Origin: Calamus simplicifolius | Lineage: Eukaryota > Streptophyta > Magnoliopsida > Arecales > Arecaceae | Assembly: GCA_900491605.1 (NCBI GenBank) | Contig: UESW01004374.1 | Span: 808,825-872,824 of the forward strand | DNA length: 64,000 nucleotides | Direction: 5' to 3' | Shown here: positions 10,791 to 20,639 of the stretch, piece after piece | How the letters are laid out: every line of letters begins with the position of its first letter | Numbering within the stretch: the first letter of the stretch is position 1 | Notes under the pieces: generated by a model | Seen by the model: the letters and a program-made list of their open reading frames with translations, nothing else | Told to the model about the DNA's origin: nothing | The model's database searches: none | Program-made: the position numbers and the translations under genes

Positions 10791-11240
10791 ACTTATTTGA
10801 TGTGTTCAATTAGTTGAGCGCCTTGTTTAATGAGCTTAAATAGTTAAGAACCTTATTTAGTGAGCTCAATTGGTTGAGAAACCTATTTAGCAAGCTCAAC
10901 TAATTGAGATACTTAGTTGGTGAGCATGTTTAGTTAAAATACTTATTTGGTGAGCTTAATTGATTGAAAAACTTATTTGGTAAGCTTAGTTAGTTAGTAG
11001 GTTTATTTGATGAGCGCAATTAGTTGAGCTTATTTGATAAGCTCAGTAACTTTAAAAGCTCATTCAGTAAGCTTAATTAGTTGAAAGGCTTATACAATAA
11101 GCTTAATTGGTTGAAAAGGCTTGTTCAATTAGTTAAGAGATTATTTAGTGAGCTCAATTTATTGAGAGCTCTATTTAGTGAGCTCAGTTAATCAAGAGGC
11201 TTATTTGGTGAATCTTAATTGATTGAGGATCTTATTTAAC
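10791..11240. repeat. Degenerate minisatellite, about 30-45-bp units, copy A
   Basis: About a dozen imperfect units have the form CTTATTTGGTGAGCTCAATT-AGTTGAGA. Each unit contains the near-palindrome CTCAATTNGTTGAG, so single units can form a small hairpin. Units drift in length and sequence. The whole array is present almost unchanged in copy B (38147-38596). Confidence 0.85.
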
Positions 11241-11749
11241 AATCAAGATGTAACCATTATTTAATGTGATAGTCAGAGTGCTATCCATTATCCAAGAATC
11301 AAATGCATTGCTTAGACCTAATTGATATGTCTAGTGCTTAAGTTGTACCCTTTAGGGTATGTAGAGAAGGTGGAGATTTATTTTAGCTATCTTTTCAGCA
11401 TAGTTTGAGAATTTAAGCAAAAATGAAGATTTGTTGGAGTTTGTCTTAGAATTCACAACTTCACGAAGGATATGTTTTCATATTTATGTAAGACTTAAGT
11501 TCTACTGAATATAGAGTTTATCTTTGAATTCATAAGCTCAAAAAATATATGTTTTCATTTTTTATGTTTCCATATAAATTCATGTACAACTTAAGTCCTA
11601 GTTTATATCGTACACTTTAGATCCCTCCTCTATATGTGCATAAGTAGCCTATGTTTCAAGTTGGTCTAGGTTCGAGGCTCCGAGTGACCCTAATTGTAGT
11701 AGTAATGTAGGGTATTACCGTGAGAGTTCAAAAGATGATTATGTTAGAT
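11241..11749. other. Unassigned spacer
   Basis: AT-rich sequence with no open frame of note and no recognised element. Confidence 0.45.
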
Positions 11750-12215
11750 AAAAGCGGGTCTAGGAATTTGCATTAGAGATTTTTTGGAAAAATAATCCTT
11801 ATAATTCTAGAGTTTTATAGAAAATATTTTTATAATCTTCAAATATTGATAGTGAAATTTCTTTACTCTCCATTATCCATATATGTTGGCTAGTAACCAA
11901 GTCATATAAATCCTTGTGTGCTCTCTTGTTTATTTTAATCTCTATTCTTTTTTACCAACCTCTCATCTTTTGCATGCCTTTGATTATAACAAGTAGTATT
12001 GAAAATCTTTCTGCACACATTTTGTCATAACAAGTGATATTAAAGCCTAATTCTTAAGAGCATATAAGGAAATTGTCCAGGAGGTAGCTGAAATGCAAAT
12101 TTTAAGGATGTGTAGTGTGGTTGGGCTTAGTCACATGGGTGAGATCATTTTATTAGTGCCCCCTCAACCTATAGTCATCACCCCTACCAGACTCTCATCG
12201 CATCCCGCTAGCTTA
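11750..12215 (+). repeat. LTR-like relic with decayed primer-binding-like site, copy A
   Basis: The sequence GAAAAATAATCCTTATAA and the following text to AACAAGTGATATTAAAGCCT (about 12028) resemble a second copy at 13345-13560. The end AACA-AGTGATATTAAAGC looks like an LTR end plus a TGGTATCAGAGC primer site changed by transitions. After it come about 150 bp also related to 9640-9850. The reading as a fossil LTR junction is inference. Confidence 0.4.
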
Positions 12216-12327
12216 TTAAGTATCGACGCCATCTTGTAAGTATATAAATTTATTAGTTCTATATGCGTATTAATGATAATTTTTTTAAAATAAGAATAAC
12301 TATAAATTTGATATGTTGTTTTTCAAA

Positions 12328-12935
12328 GGCTGAAGGAAGGCGCCGATCCAGGGCATTGGCAGTTGTTCAAGGCGACCCATATGAGAAAAGATGGGTCTTG
12401 GGTTGACAGTCGCTCCCAAAGTATCGGAGTAAGTAAATCATTGAAAACATGACGTGTTTATTGATATATTTCCTTCAATATGAGTTATATTGTATTTGAT
12501 ATGTACTCCTTGTAGGTACATATCGATGAGCTATTATCACAGACCACATGGCCATCAGAGGAGGGAGGTCCATGCCCGATCCTTCGCTGCAGGGGAGAGC
12601 GGCCGTATCTTCTTAGAGGATGTTGGCACACAGCTGAACGATCGTAGAGTTTATGGTCTGGACGCCAAAGCTTCTGCATTCTTTCTCCGACGTGGTTCCT
12701 CTTCTTCCAGTCAAGGTGGTATCAGTGATTACGAGTAGGTTGAGCATTCTATCGGGAACGTGTGAGGTCAAAGATGATGACCAAGATCACGAACATCCGA
12801 CGAAAATATCAAGAGGAGTGTATTTGCTATGAGCAACAGTTAGAGGAGATTTGAGAATTGATCATGCGTATGTCGCAGTCGATGCAGTTTTTCGCTCTAC
12901 CTTCAGCTCCAGATGACCCTCCCTCCAATTTATCG
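12328..12935 (+). pseudogene. TNPA-like (Transposase_24) C-terminal fragment, copy A
   Basis: The translated pieces HWQLFKATHMRKDGSWVDSR (from about 12355) and DRRVYGLDAKASAFF (12640-12690) correspond to FRLFRATHTRRDGSWVDTR and RRVYGLGTRASSYF of the TNPA-like gene further left. An intron lies between about 12430 and 12513. Several stops follow. It is a remnant without its N-terminal half. Confidence 0.65.
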
Positions 12936-13338
12936 ATGTTTATATTTTGACATTATATTGTATTTTATGATATATTAACCTTTTTTTGGATTTGTATGGA
13001 ACTGATTTCTATTGTTAATATATTAATTTTTAATATTTTATTTTTATTTTCAAAGAATTATTCTATTTATGAACGTATTTTTTAATATTTAAATATTATT
13101 TAAGCATGTTAATTACAATTAAAAAACTATCAATTTTATATAAAAAAAATTAGCGATGCCTAACTGGTGTCGTTAATGATGCATCACTAATTAGCGATGC
13201 AAGTAATGACGTTCCTAAAATAGTCGCTAATTAGCAACGAAAATTCTCGGCGTTACTAATTTTTGATGCGACAATCATTTTAGCAACGAAATTTTTGACA
13301 TCACTGTTGTGTCGCTAATTCCAAAAATTCTTGTAGTA
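12328..13338 (+). mobile_element. CACTA 3' fragment, copy A
   Basis: Only the last part of a CACTA element is present: the end of a TNPA-like gene, AT-rich DNA, then subterminal repeats at 13148-13338. The repeats (TTAGCGATGC and TCGCTAATT variants) differ from those at 8733-9309, so it is another subfamily. The terminus reads TTGTAGTA rather than TTGTAGTG, i.e. the first base of the inverted terminus has changed. No transposase accompanies it. Confidence 0.72.
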
Positions 13339-13344
13339 TCAAGA

Positions 13345-13560
13345 AAGATCTAAGAAAGATTTGTTTTAGTAGAAAAATAATCCTTATAAATATTAATAGT
13401 AGAATCCTCTACTCTCCTTCACCATTAGATATAGGCTAATGATCTAACCACAAAAATATTTATATATGATTTCTTATTTATTTCTCTCTTTTTTCTTGTC
13501 TTAGGTGTCTGCGATCCTAACAAGTGATATCAAAACTCTCTCTATACACCTTTTGTCGTA
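13345..13560 (+). repeat. Second LTR-like relic, copy A
   Basis: It starts immediately right of the CACTA fragment. GAAAAATAATCCTTATAAAT and TACTCTCC match the relic at 11770-11880, and the end CTAACAAGTGATATCAAAAC resembles an LTR end plus decayed TGGTATCAGAGC. The CACTA fragment lies between the two relics. Confidence 0.4.
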
Positions 13561-14070
13561 ATATATATTTTTAGTAAATATATATAATTATAATTTATTA
13601 ATTAGTTAATTAAAATATAAAAAATAAATATCTATAAATTAATATATGTTATAATAATTATTTTTATATAAATAATAAGATAATTAATAGTACCATGCAT
13701 AGTTTTTTATCATTTTTTAATCATTGAAAATATTTTTTAATTTAATTATTTATTGAAGATTCGGATAGCGAAACGTCGGGTTCAAATCTAGCTGGCAAAG
13801 GATCTGTACGTAGCACCGTTTGGTCTGAGCCTCTCGACATTGGCGTTCAAAGTCAGCAAACACGCCGCAAATTTTTTTTTTTATTTTAAACGATTAACCG
13901 TGATGTGACATCGCACAGGTACACGTCAACACTTTTCATAAAATATATTATAGAAAATTAGATAGACATTGAGGCGACCTCTTCCTTGTTGAAGAAGATT
14001 GCGGCGATCTAATTCCTCAGTTATTTTATTTTATTCGCAGGCATCCATCTGCGATTATTCAAATTCAAAT
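13561..14070. other. 3' flank of the P450 gene, copy A
   Basis: Very AT-rich to about 13760, then mixed sequence. This would hold the 3' UTR and polyadenylation region of the minus-strand P450 gene, but no clear signal was picked out. Confidence 0.4.
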
Positions 14071-15991
14071 TCAAAGGCCTGCAAGGACCTCCATCATGCT
14101 CTGACGCGGCCGACACATAGCCACCAGCGGAACGACCTTCGAAAACGTTAGCCCGCCCTCTCCCTTCATGTCCACCTTCTCTCCTGCCACCGTTTCCCAC
14201 TCAAAACATTGGATCATGGTCCCCAATACGAGCCCTATCATCCTCGTTGCAAGCCCTTCCCCTGGACACTTCCTCCTCCCCATCCCAAACGGAAGTATCG
14301 TTCCACCCCCCACCCTACCATCCAAGAATCTCTCCGGCATAAACTTGGTGGGCTCCGCCCATATGTTTGGATCTCGGTGAATGGCCCATGCATTGACCAA
14401 TAGCATCGTGCCACGTGGGATGTCGTAGCCTCCGATAACGCAGTCTTCCCGTGACTCGTGAGGGACTAGAAGTGGGGCAATCGGGCGCAATCTAAGCGTT
14501 TCATTGATGATTCCATTAAGATAAGGAAGCTTGGGAAGATCATCTTCTTCTAGCAAGCGCTTATCCGTTACACACCCATCAATCTCCAGTCTGGCCTTAT
14601 GCAGTGCCTCCGGATGGTTGAGCAGTAGCGACATCGCCCACTCCATTGTCTGTGTCGATGTGTCGACCCCTGCAACGAATAAGGTCTTCACGTAGACGCA
14701 AGGTCAGAGTTCAGCGGACAACGGTTCTAGAATTTATAAGAAAAAGCTATATATAGAGAGAGGACCAAACTTTTATAGAAAAATAAGGAGATCGAAGATG
14801 AGCTATCCATAGTCCTTGCTACGAAAATTAATTGTACCTATTTTACTTTTTAAAGTCAAATTAATATATGTTCTGGATCATTAATTTGTTTTCCTTCATC
14901 AAGATATCCAAGATCCCAGCGAAGCATATATACCTTATCTTCTTCACATAAAAAATGAAAGCTCAAATGATGGTTGCATGTACACAGTACTCTTAATTTG
15001 AAACCGTGATATATAAACAACATTCTTATTAGAAGGATAAAATGGATAAGTAAGGAAGGTATAGCAAGCTTACCATGATGGAGGCCTTGATGAGCTGGTC
15101 GGTGTAATACTTGGGATCTTCCCGTTGAAGAGATAACATAACGCTGATGAGAGTTTTCCTATTACTTCTCTCTTCACCTTCACCACCACCTCTTCTCCGG
15201 TGCTCGTCAATAAGTCCTTGCAGGATCTCCTCTCTCCACTTATCGAATGCATCCATCCTACGGTTCACCCCCTGGAAGTCTATCACCCTCAATATCGGAA
15301 GGAAGTCGGAGATATTCGACGCCCCAGCCAATGTCAGTGCCTGCTCCACCATCTTCATAAACCGCGCCGACTCCTCGGAGCTTGCTTTATCCTCCTTATG
15401 ATACTTTTTCCCAGTGATAGTCCTCATTATCACGTTCAGCGACAGCCCGAACAGCCTCGGCTTGAGCTCCACCCTCGCAAATTCCCTTTCCCTTCCAACC
15501 GATTGACGGAACACCCAGCTCGTCAAAGCTCGGACTTCCTCGTCTCGGATGTCCGATATAGATTGGAGGCGGATGGAGGAGAAGAGCTCAACGGTAAAGA
15601 TGCGGCGGAGGTTGCGCCAGAGGGGACCGTAGGGGGCGGAGGGGAGAGTGATATAGTTATAGGAGAGGCAGCGGTCTGAGGGCAGCTGAGGGCGATTGGC
15701 GAGGACGATGTCATTCTTCGTGAAGCACTCCTCGGCAAGGGAGGCGGAGGAGACGACGAGGACCGGGCGGGAACCGAAGCGGAGGAGGAAGGCGGGGCCA
15801 TAGCGGTCGGAGAGGGCGGCAAGGGTGCGGTGGAGGGGCTTCTTGAAGAGGTGGAGGTGGCCAATGATTGGAATAGAGGGAGGACTTGGAGGTGATAGAT
15901 TCTTCTTTGTAGAACGGGTGGAGAAGAGGAAGACTTTGATGAGGAGAAGGAAGGTAAGGGTGAGGGCGAGGCAGGGAAGGATGGGCTCCAT
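14071..15991 (-). CDS. Cytochrome P450, CYP81-like, copy A (two exons)
   Basis: Exon 1 is 15991-15074 (306 codons), a phase-0 intron follows at 15073-14686 (GTAAGC to GAAG), and exon 2 is 14685-14071, giving about 510 residues, the normal length of a plant P450. Visible parts are an N-terminal membrane anchor (residues about 5-25), a proline-rich hinge PPSPPSIPIIGH, the I-helix oxygen-binding motif AGVDTST, the K-helix ETLR, PERF, and the haem loop PFGMGRRKCPGEG with the cysteine ligand. Single-intron position and overall text fit family CYP81, whose members hydroxylate isoflavones, lignans or other specialised metabolites at the ER. The substrate here is unknown. No stop or frameshift is present. 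A protein-identical copy lies at 41430-43350. No partner enzymes of a pathway are visible nearby. Confidence 0.92.
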
Positions 15992-16039
15992 GACTACAGG
16001 TGTGGGATGGAGGGCGAGAAGAGTACCCAGGGGATGTAA

Positions 16040-16046
16040 TATTTAT
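16040..16046 (-). promoter_or_regulatory. Possible TATA box of P450 copy A
   Basis: On the minus strand ATAAATA lies about 50 bp before the P450 start codon, a plausible place for a TATA box with a short leader. No transcript evidence is available. Confidence 0.45.
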
Positions 16047-16438
16047 GGTCGAACTTAGTGTGCAATTTGCTCGGCATCATTAGAAAGGTAACCATCAGCG
16101 AAGTCAGGTCGATTGCGACAAAAAAAAAAAAGATGGGGAAAAAAAAATCAAATTTAATTTACATAGCAAACTGCAGCTAAGTCTGTTCCTATGATTTTGT
16201 ATTAAAAATTAAATTAAATTATAATTTTAACCCTTAAATTAAAATGTATGTGTTATTTTGATTCCTAAATTTTAAAAAATTATCGAGGTGATCCTGTATT
16301 TTTTTTATTTTTTTTTATTTTTAAAGTGTTATAAGTTGTAAGTTTGAGAATTAAAACTGTAATTTAATTTAAAAATTATATGTTCAACGCTAAGAATAAG
16401 TGGATAGAAGTCAGACCGACTGCCCACGCGTCCAAGAA

Positions 16439-16600
16439 GCCTATTTAGTACACCCACGTAAAGGACAAAACTATATACAAAATAGGAGGGTAGAGGGTAG
16501 ATGGTTACACCCACGTGACTGACAAAACTATATAGAAAATAGGAGGGTAGATGGCAGAAGCCTATTTAGTACACCCACGTGACTTGACAAAACTACGTCG
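16439..16600 (-). promoter_or_regulatory. Triplicated promoter repeat with G-boxes, copy A
   Basis: Three imperfect 50-65-bp repeats share TTTAGTACACCCACGT, GACAAAACTATATA and AAAATAGGAGGGTAGA. Two contain a palindromic CACGTG G-box (16512-16517 and 16576-16581); the first has CACGTA instead. The third also has TTGAC, a W-box core. They lie about 450-610 bp upstream of the P450 start. G-boxes bind bZIP and bHLH factors, so regulation by light, ABA or stress is possible but is inference. Confidence 0.6.
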
Positions 16601-16659
16601 AAGAGTGGATGGCAGGCTTGACGAGTTAAGGTCGTTGACGAAAGTAAGTCAAGCAGGCC

Positions 16660-16663
<4 letters not shown>

Positions 16664-16702
<39 letters not shown>
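16664..16702. repeat. (TA)n microsatellite, copy A
   Basis: About 39 bp of TA repeats. Copy B has a slightly shorter run (44021-44056), as expected of a slipping microsatellite. Confidence 0.9.
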
Positions 16703-16704
<2 letters not shown>

Positions 16705-17385
16705 AAATAAAAGTTTAATTCATTTACAAAATTTAAATCAACGACCAGCTCATGAAATTAGTGTCTCTTTTCTCTGAATCTAAATCTGAGATTATTACGT
16801 GGTCTCTCAACTTTAGTGAAACCGAACGAAACCAAAAACCTAGCAGAAGGTTTAGGCTTTACTCAAAAAAAAAAGTGTCTCATTATATTAGGTTTACCTA
16901 ATCCAAATCTAGTTATAGATATCTCATATTGTATTGGAATATAGCTAGAAAAGCATTTGTATGGCAACCTAGATGGTTGTTCAATCATTCTTACAAACAT
17001 TTTTATGCATATGCATTGGAAAGATTATTATTTTAAGCTAGGAAAAAGATGTTTTAGCTCAGCCCATAAAGACTAAGCTTACTAGGCTACTGATAGAGGC
17101 AGCCTTGGTCAATGTTGGCTTGAGCCCAGATAAGGCTGGCATATTCCTCTTTTCTGCTTTTATTTTGCTCTATGCTCCAACTTATCTTTCCCGAGCTTAT
17201 TGAGTTGTGTTCTTTGTTTGCAAGCAGGCTTAATGGACTTGGTTGTACTTCAAAGAATAATTTATAAGATTAAGAGAGTGGTGTCAAGGATCCAAAATAT
17301 GATGTTACTCCAAACAAGCCTTGGTCTAAATTCAAAACATACCCCCGAGTCATGTTGCAAACAATGGTCAAGTTAGGCATATGAT
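16703..17385. other. Intergenic spacer between P450 promoter region and second CACTA
   Basis: No gene or element recognised. It ends at the bases GAT just before a CACTA terminus. Confidence 0.5.
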
Positions 17386-17832
17386 CACTACAGTAAATTT
17401 AAGGAATAATAACGCTATTAAAGTTATTTTTTGACGCTTTTTTAACGTCGAGATATGGCCTTTCGATGCCTTTTAAAGTGTTGTTAGGATGGGGGTGGCG
17501 AAGAAATTTGCCGATGCTTTATGAAAGCGTCGGTAAAAAGTAACTATGCCGATGCTTTTTATAGCGTCGATAAAAAGTAACTATGCCGACACTTTTTATA
17601 GCGTCGGTAAATTTCTGGTGACGCTTTTTAAATTTCATGGTGACCCTTTAAAAAGCATCGGGTTTATTAATTAGCATACGCTTTAAAAAGCGTTAGACAA
17701 AAAGCGTTGGTAAATTTCGTGGTGACACTTTAAAAAGCGTCGGGTTTATTAATTAGCCGACGCTTTAAAAGCGTTGGGTTTATTAACTTGCGATTATGTA
17801 ATGTGCCGACGCTTACAATAGCGTCAGCATCT
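17386..17832 (-). repeat. CACTA terminus and subterminal repeats, copy A
   Basis: After CACTACAG the motifs GCCGACGCTTTTTA, AAAAGCGTCGGTAAA and TTAAAAAGCGTCGGGTTTATTAATT recur in both orientations. They differ from the GCGATGCA type of the first CACTA, so the two elements belong to different subfamilies with separate protein-DNA recognition. Confidence 0.85.
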
Positions 17833-18281
17833 TCAACGATAATTTTTTAAAAAAATTAAAATTACAAACATTTAAATTAAACATGTATATTAAACTAAAA
17901 TTAATGCAATTAATAATCACATTGCTTACATTAAATTTATTATATTAAACTACAATGCAATCATAACAAACATAAAATCATATTGCATACATTCTTAAAA
18001 TCCAAATTAAAATTTTAAATATGAATTTCATTACAATCAATTAAGAGAACATAATTTAAAAGTTTAACAAAATTTTAAAATACATAAAATGGAAGATCTA
18101 AAATAAAAGTAGGCAAAGTCAATGATCTGTAAGAGAAAGATCGTCACCCTGTCTGCTCCGATCTGAGCTCCAGGAGCCTATAAGACTAATTAAAAAAGTT
18201 TAATTTGCTTAACTGTCAATTACAATATATTAGATAAATAATTGATATAATATAAGAATATATATTTAATAATATATATAT

Positions 18282-18860
18282 TTACTGGTGTGGAACAAAC
18301 ATGTGTACGATATATGTAAGCCGCTCAATGTGCTCTCTCATAGAATCCATCGCTGCTCTATCGGCGGCACTCCTCCGTTGCATTTCCTCCATCGCTGCTA
18401 TATCGTCGGCACTCCTTTGTCGCATCTTCTCAATCTCATGCTCAAGTCTGCGAACACCATCTACAGCATCTGCAGCATCACGTTCATGTCTAGTCATCTC
18501 AGATAACTGAGTGGGGGTGACTCTAACTCCATAACCTTTCACTCGACCATAGTGCTTCGGTCCCATCAGCTCCATAAATACCTCGGCCTCAATGCGACTA
18601 CTCTGTGTAGATGCTGTAAAGTCATCGACATGCTCAACAATAAGAGCTGTAGCTTTTTTCTGTATTAATTTAAAAAAATTAGCTAGATCTTACTGAATAA
18701 CAAAATTAAATTAAAATTGTTGCATGAAATAAATTATAATAAATAATTACATATAAGTTCCTTGACTCATCTCTGACAAAAGTGCCATCACGGTGAATAT
18801 GAGTCATTCCCTAAAACTCTACCTTACCAGGTTTCCGTCCATGCTCATCCATCTACAAGA
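18282..18860 (-). pseudogene. TNPA-like (Transposase_24) 3' exons, copy A
   Basis: Minus-strand pieces MDEHGRKPGKVEF and GMTHIHRDGTFVRDESRNLY (18850-18755, a stop between them), then KATALIVEHVDDFTAS and EAEVFMELMGPKHYGRVKGY (18657-18520), then a heptad-like helical tail (EHEIEKMRQRSADDIAAMEE) to the stop at 18282. The order matches the C-terminal half of Ptta/En/Spm proteins. The in-frame TAG and the missing N-terminal half make it a remnant. Confidence 0.68.
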
Positions 18861-20639
18861 AATATTACATTTTTGTAAAATTGAATTTGATATTGATCAA
18901 GCTAGTTGCATGCAAAATTTTTTAACATAATCCATGTGCAGAAATGAAGCAGGTTAAATGTATAATCACTTAAATAAACTATACATATAATTCCATAATT
19001 CAAATGCCATAAAGAAAAGATAACAATGGAGGAAAGAGAGGAGATTCAGAGGAAGGAAGAAAATGCTGATTTTTTTTTTATTCTGCAGAAAGAATTGCAT
19101 GAAAGCAGTAATTAATTATAACAAAGCCACGGATCAAATATAAATGAGAGTCAATCAAAGGGGAAAACTTCAATTGCCACAAGACATACATAATTTGTCA
19201 ATACCAAAAATCTATTTCTATATTATTTTAATATAACTGCAAAAGGTTTGGTAGAGATAAGTTTTATGAAACCAAGATCCATTCACAGAGTTTTAATACA
19301 GTTATAACCTTAGGAAGGGAAAGGTAATGGAACTTGACCTATTTCTCTAGCGATCAGCAGCTCCCAGTTATGAGTGCAAGCTTGCTTGATGCTTGGTTGT
19401 TTTCTAACACAGTATCCAAAGCAAGCAATGCGTCCCACATTAGCCGAAGACAAAGCGCAAAGAAAATTTTGAAGCACTGTTACCAATGACCTGGTGTGTC
19501 AGTGGTCCCAAGTACAAGCTCGCCATAATTTTAGATCTCCAAAGCGACGGAGACCCATCGCGGAACATGCGGGATGACTCAAAAAACAGAAGGATGGCTG
19601 CTGCCTAACAAGTGATCGACCAAAGTCATTTTTAAGTCTGGACCACACCTAAGTCAGTTGGCCATAAATCCCCTCCAATCGCTCCAACTTCCTTCTTATG
19701 GAAAGTACAGAGCACTACTTTCTCTGAACTATGATGTCAAGTATTCTCATAAAAAAGGCCATATGTAGAAGATTAGATATGTGACATCCAAGTGTTCTTT
19801 TCAGTTAAAGTTTCTAATTCAGAATATTGAATTGATGTCATGCATTGCAGTTTCCACATATTTGTTGTTACTAGACAAAGTCACAGCCGTCTGAAGAATG
19901 TGGTCTAGCTCTTATCTCTCATTTTCGACCCCATCGCTGGTAGAAGCTTAGTTGTGTCTTCAGAGCTGCCACGGAGTCCTCCTTTGTGGCAGCATGGCAC
20001 ATTCCTTTGTCCTTGTCACTATGGCTAGGTCTTAGGTGTCATTGAAACTTGCCAAGAACGTGCCAATTACATTGATGGCCCAACTTTGTATTCTCCAAAC
20101 TCTTTATGCAAATATTTATAATTAATATATATATTAATAAAGTGGGAAGCATCAAGCATGCCTCTCGATTTTAGTCAAAAAATAAAAAACACTTGCTCGA
20201 ATTTATGACTAAGATAAGGTGACTGGAGCCGTTTTTGCCTACTGAAGTATTTGGCAACATGGAATGAAAGAAAATGGATGTAGGCATTGAAATCTAGCTT
20301 TTAAACCAATTTCACTAATCTGAAAATGCAATAGTATGATTATAAATATCATTGCCACAAATCCATGTGCCACAAATCCATGTGCAACCAAGAAATCAGT
20401 ATCTTCACAAAAATGCATCTGTCACAGTAAAACTACATTGCAATCCATTATGCATTCTTTCATATTTCACTAGAGATCTTATTGTTCATCCTGAACCATA
20501 AGACTAATTAGCAATTATATTATATAGATTACGTGTAGAGTCAAACAACAAAGAAAAGAAGAGGACAAATCAAGCATAATTAAATGACTCATACAATCAG
20601 ATTTGACATAGAACGAGTGTAAGTACTAAGCTAATAAAA
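18861..20639. other. Non-coding interior of the minus-strand CACTA, copy A
   Basis: About 1.8 kb with no recognisable protein match on either strand. A short direct repeat of CCACAAATCCATGTG occurs near 20355-20385. It may include unrecognised introns of the transposon genes or another old insertion. Confidence 0.45.

Noticed and set aside
10791..11240. Regular repeats that could suggest a CRISPR array
   Set aside because: Units drift, there are no unique spacers of constant length, no cas genes, and the DNA is from a plant nucleus.
15147..15864. Long frames overlapping the P450 in other frames
   Set aside because: They are shadows of a GC-rich exon 1; only the minus-strand P450 frame has family motifs.
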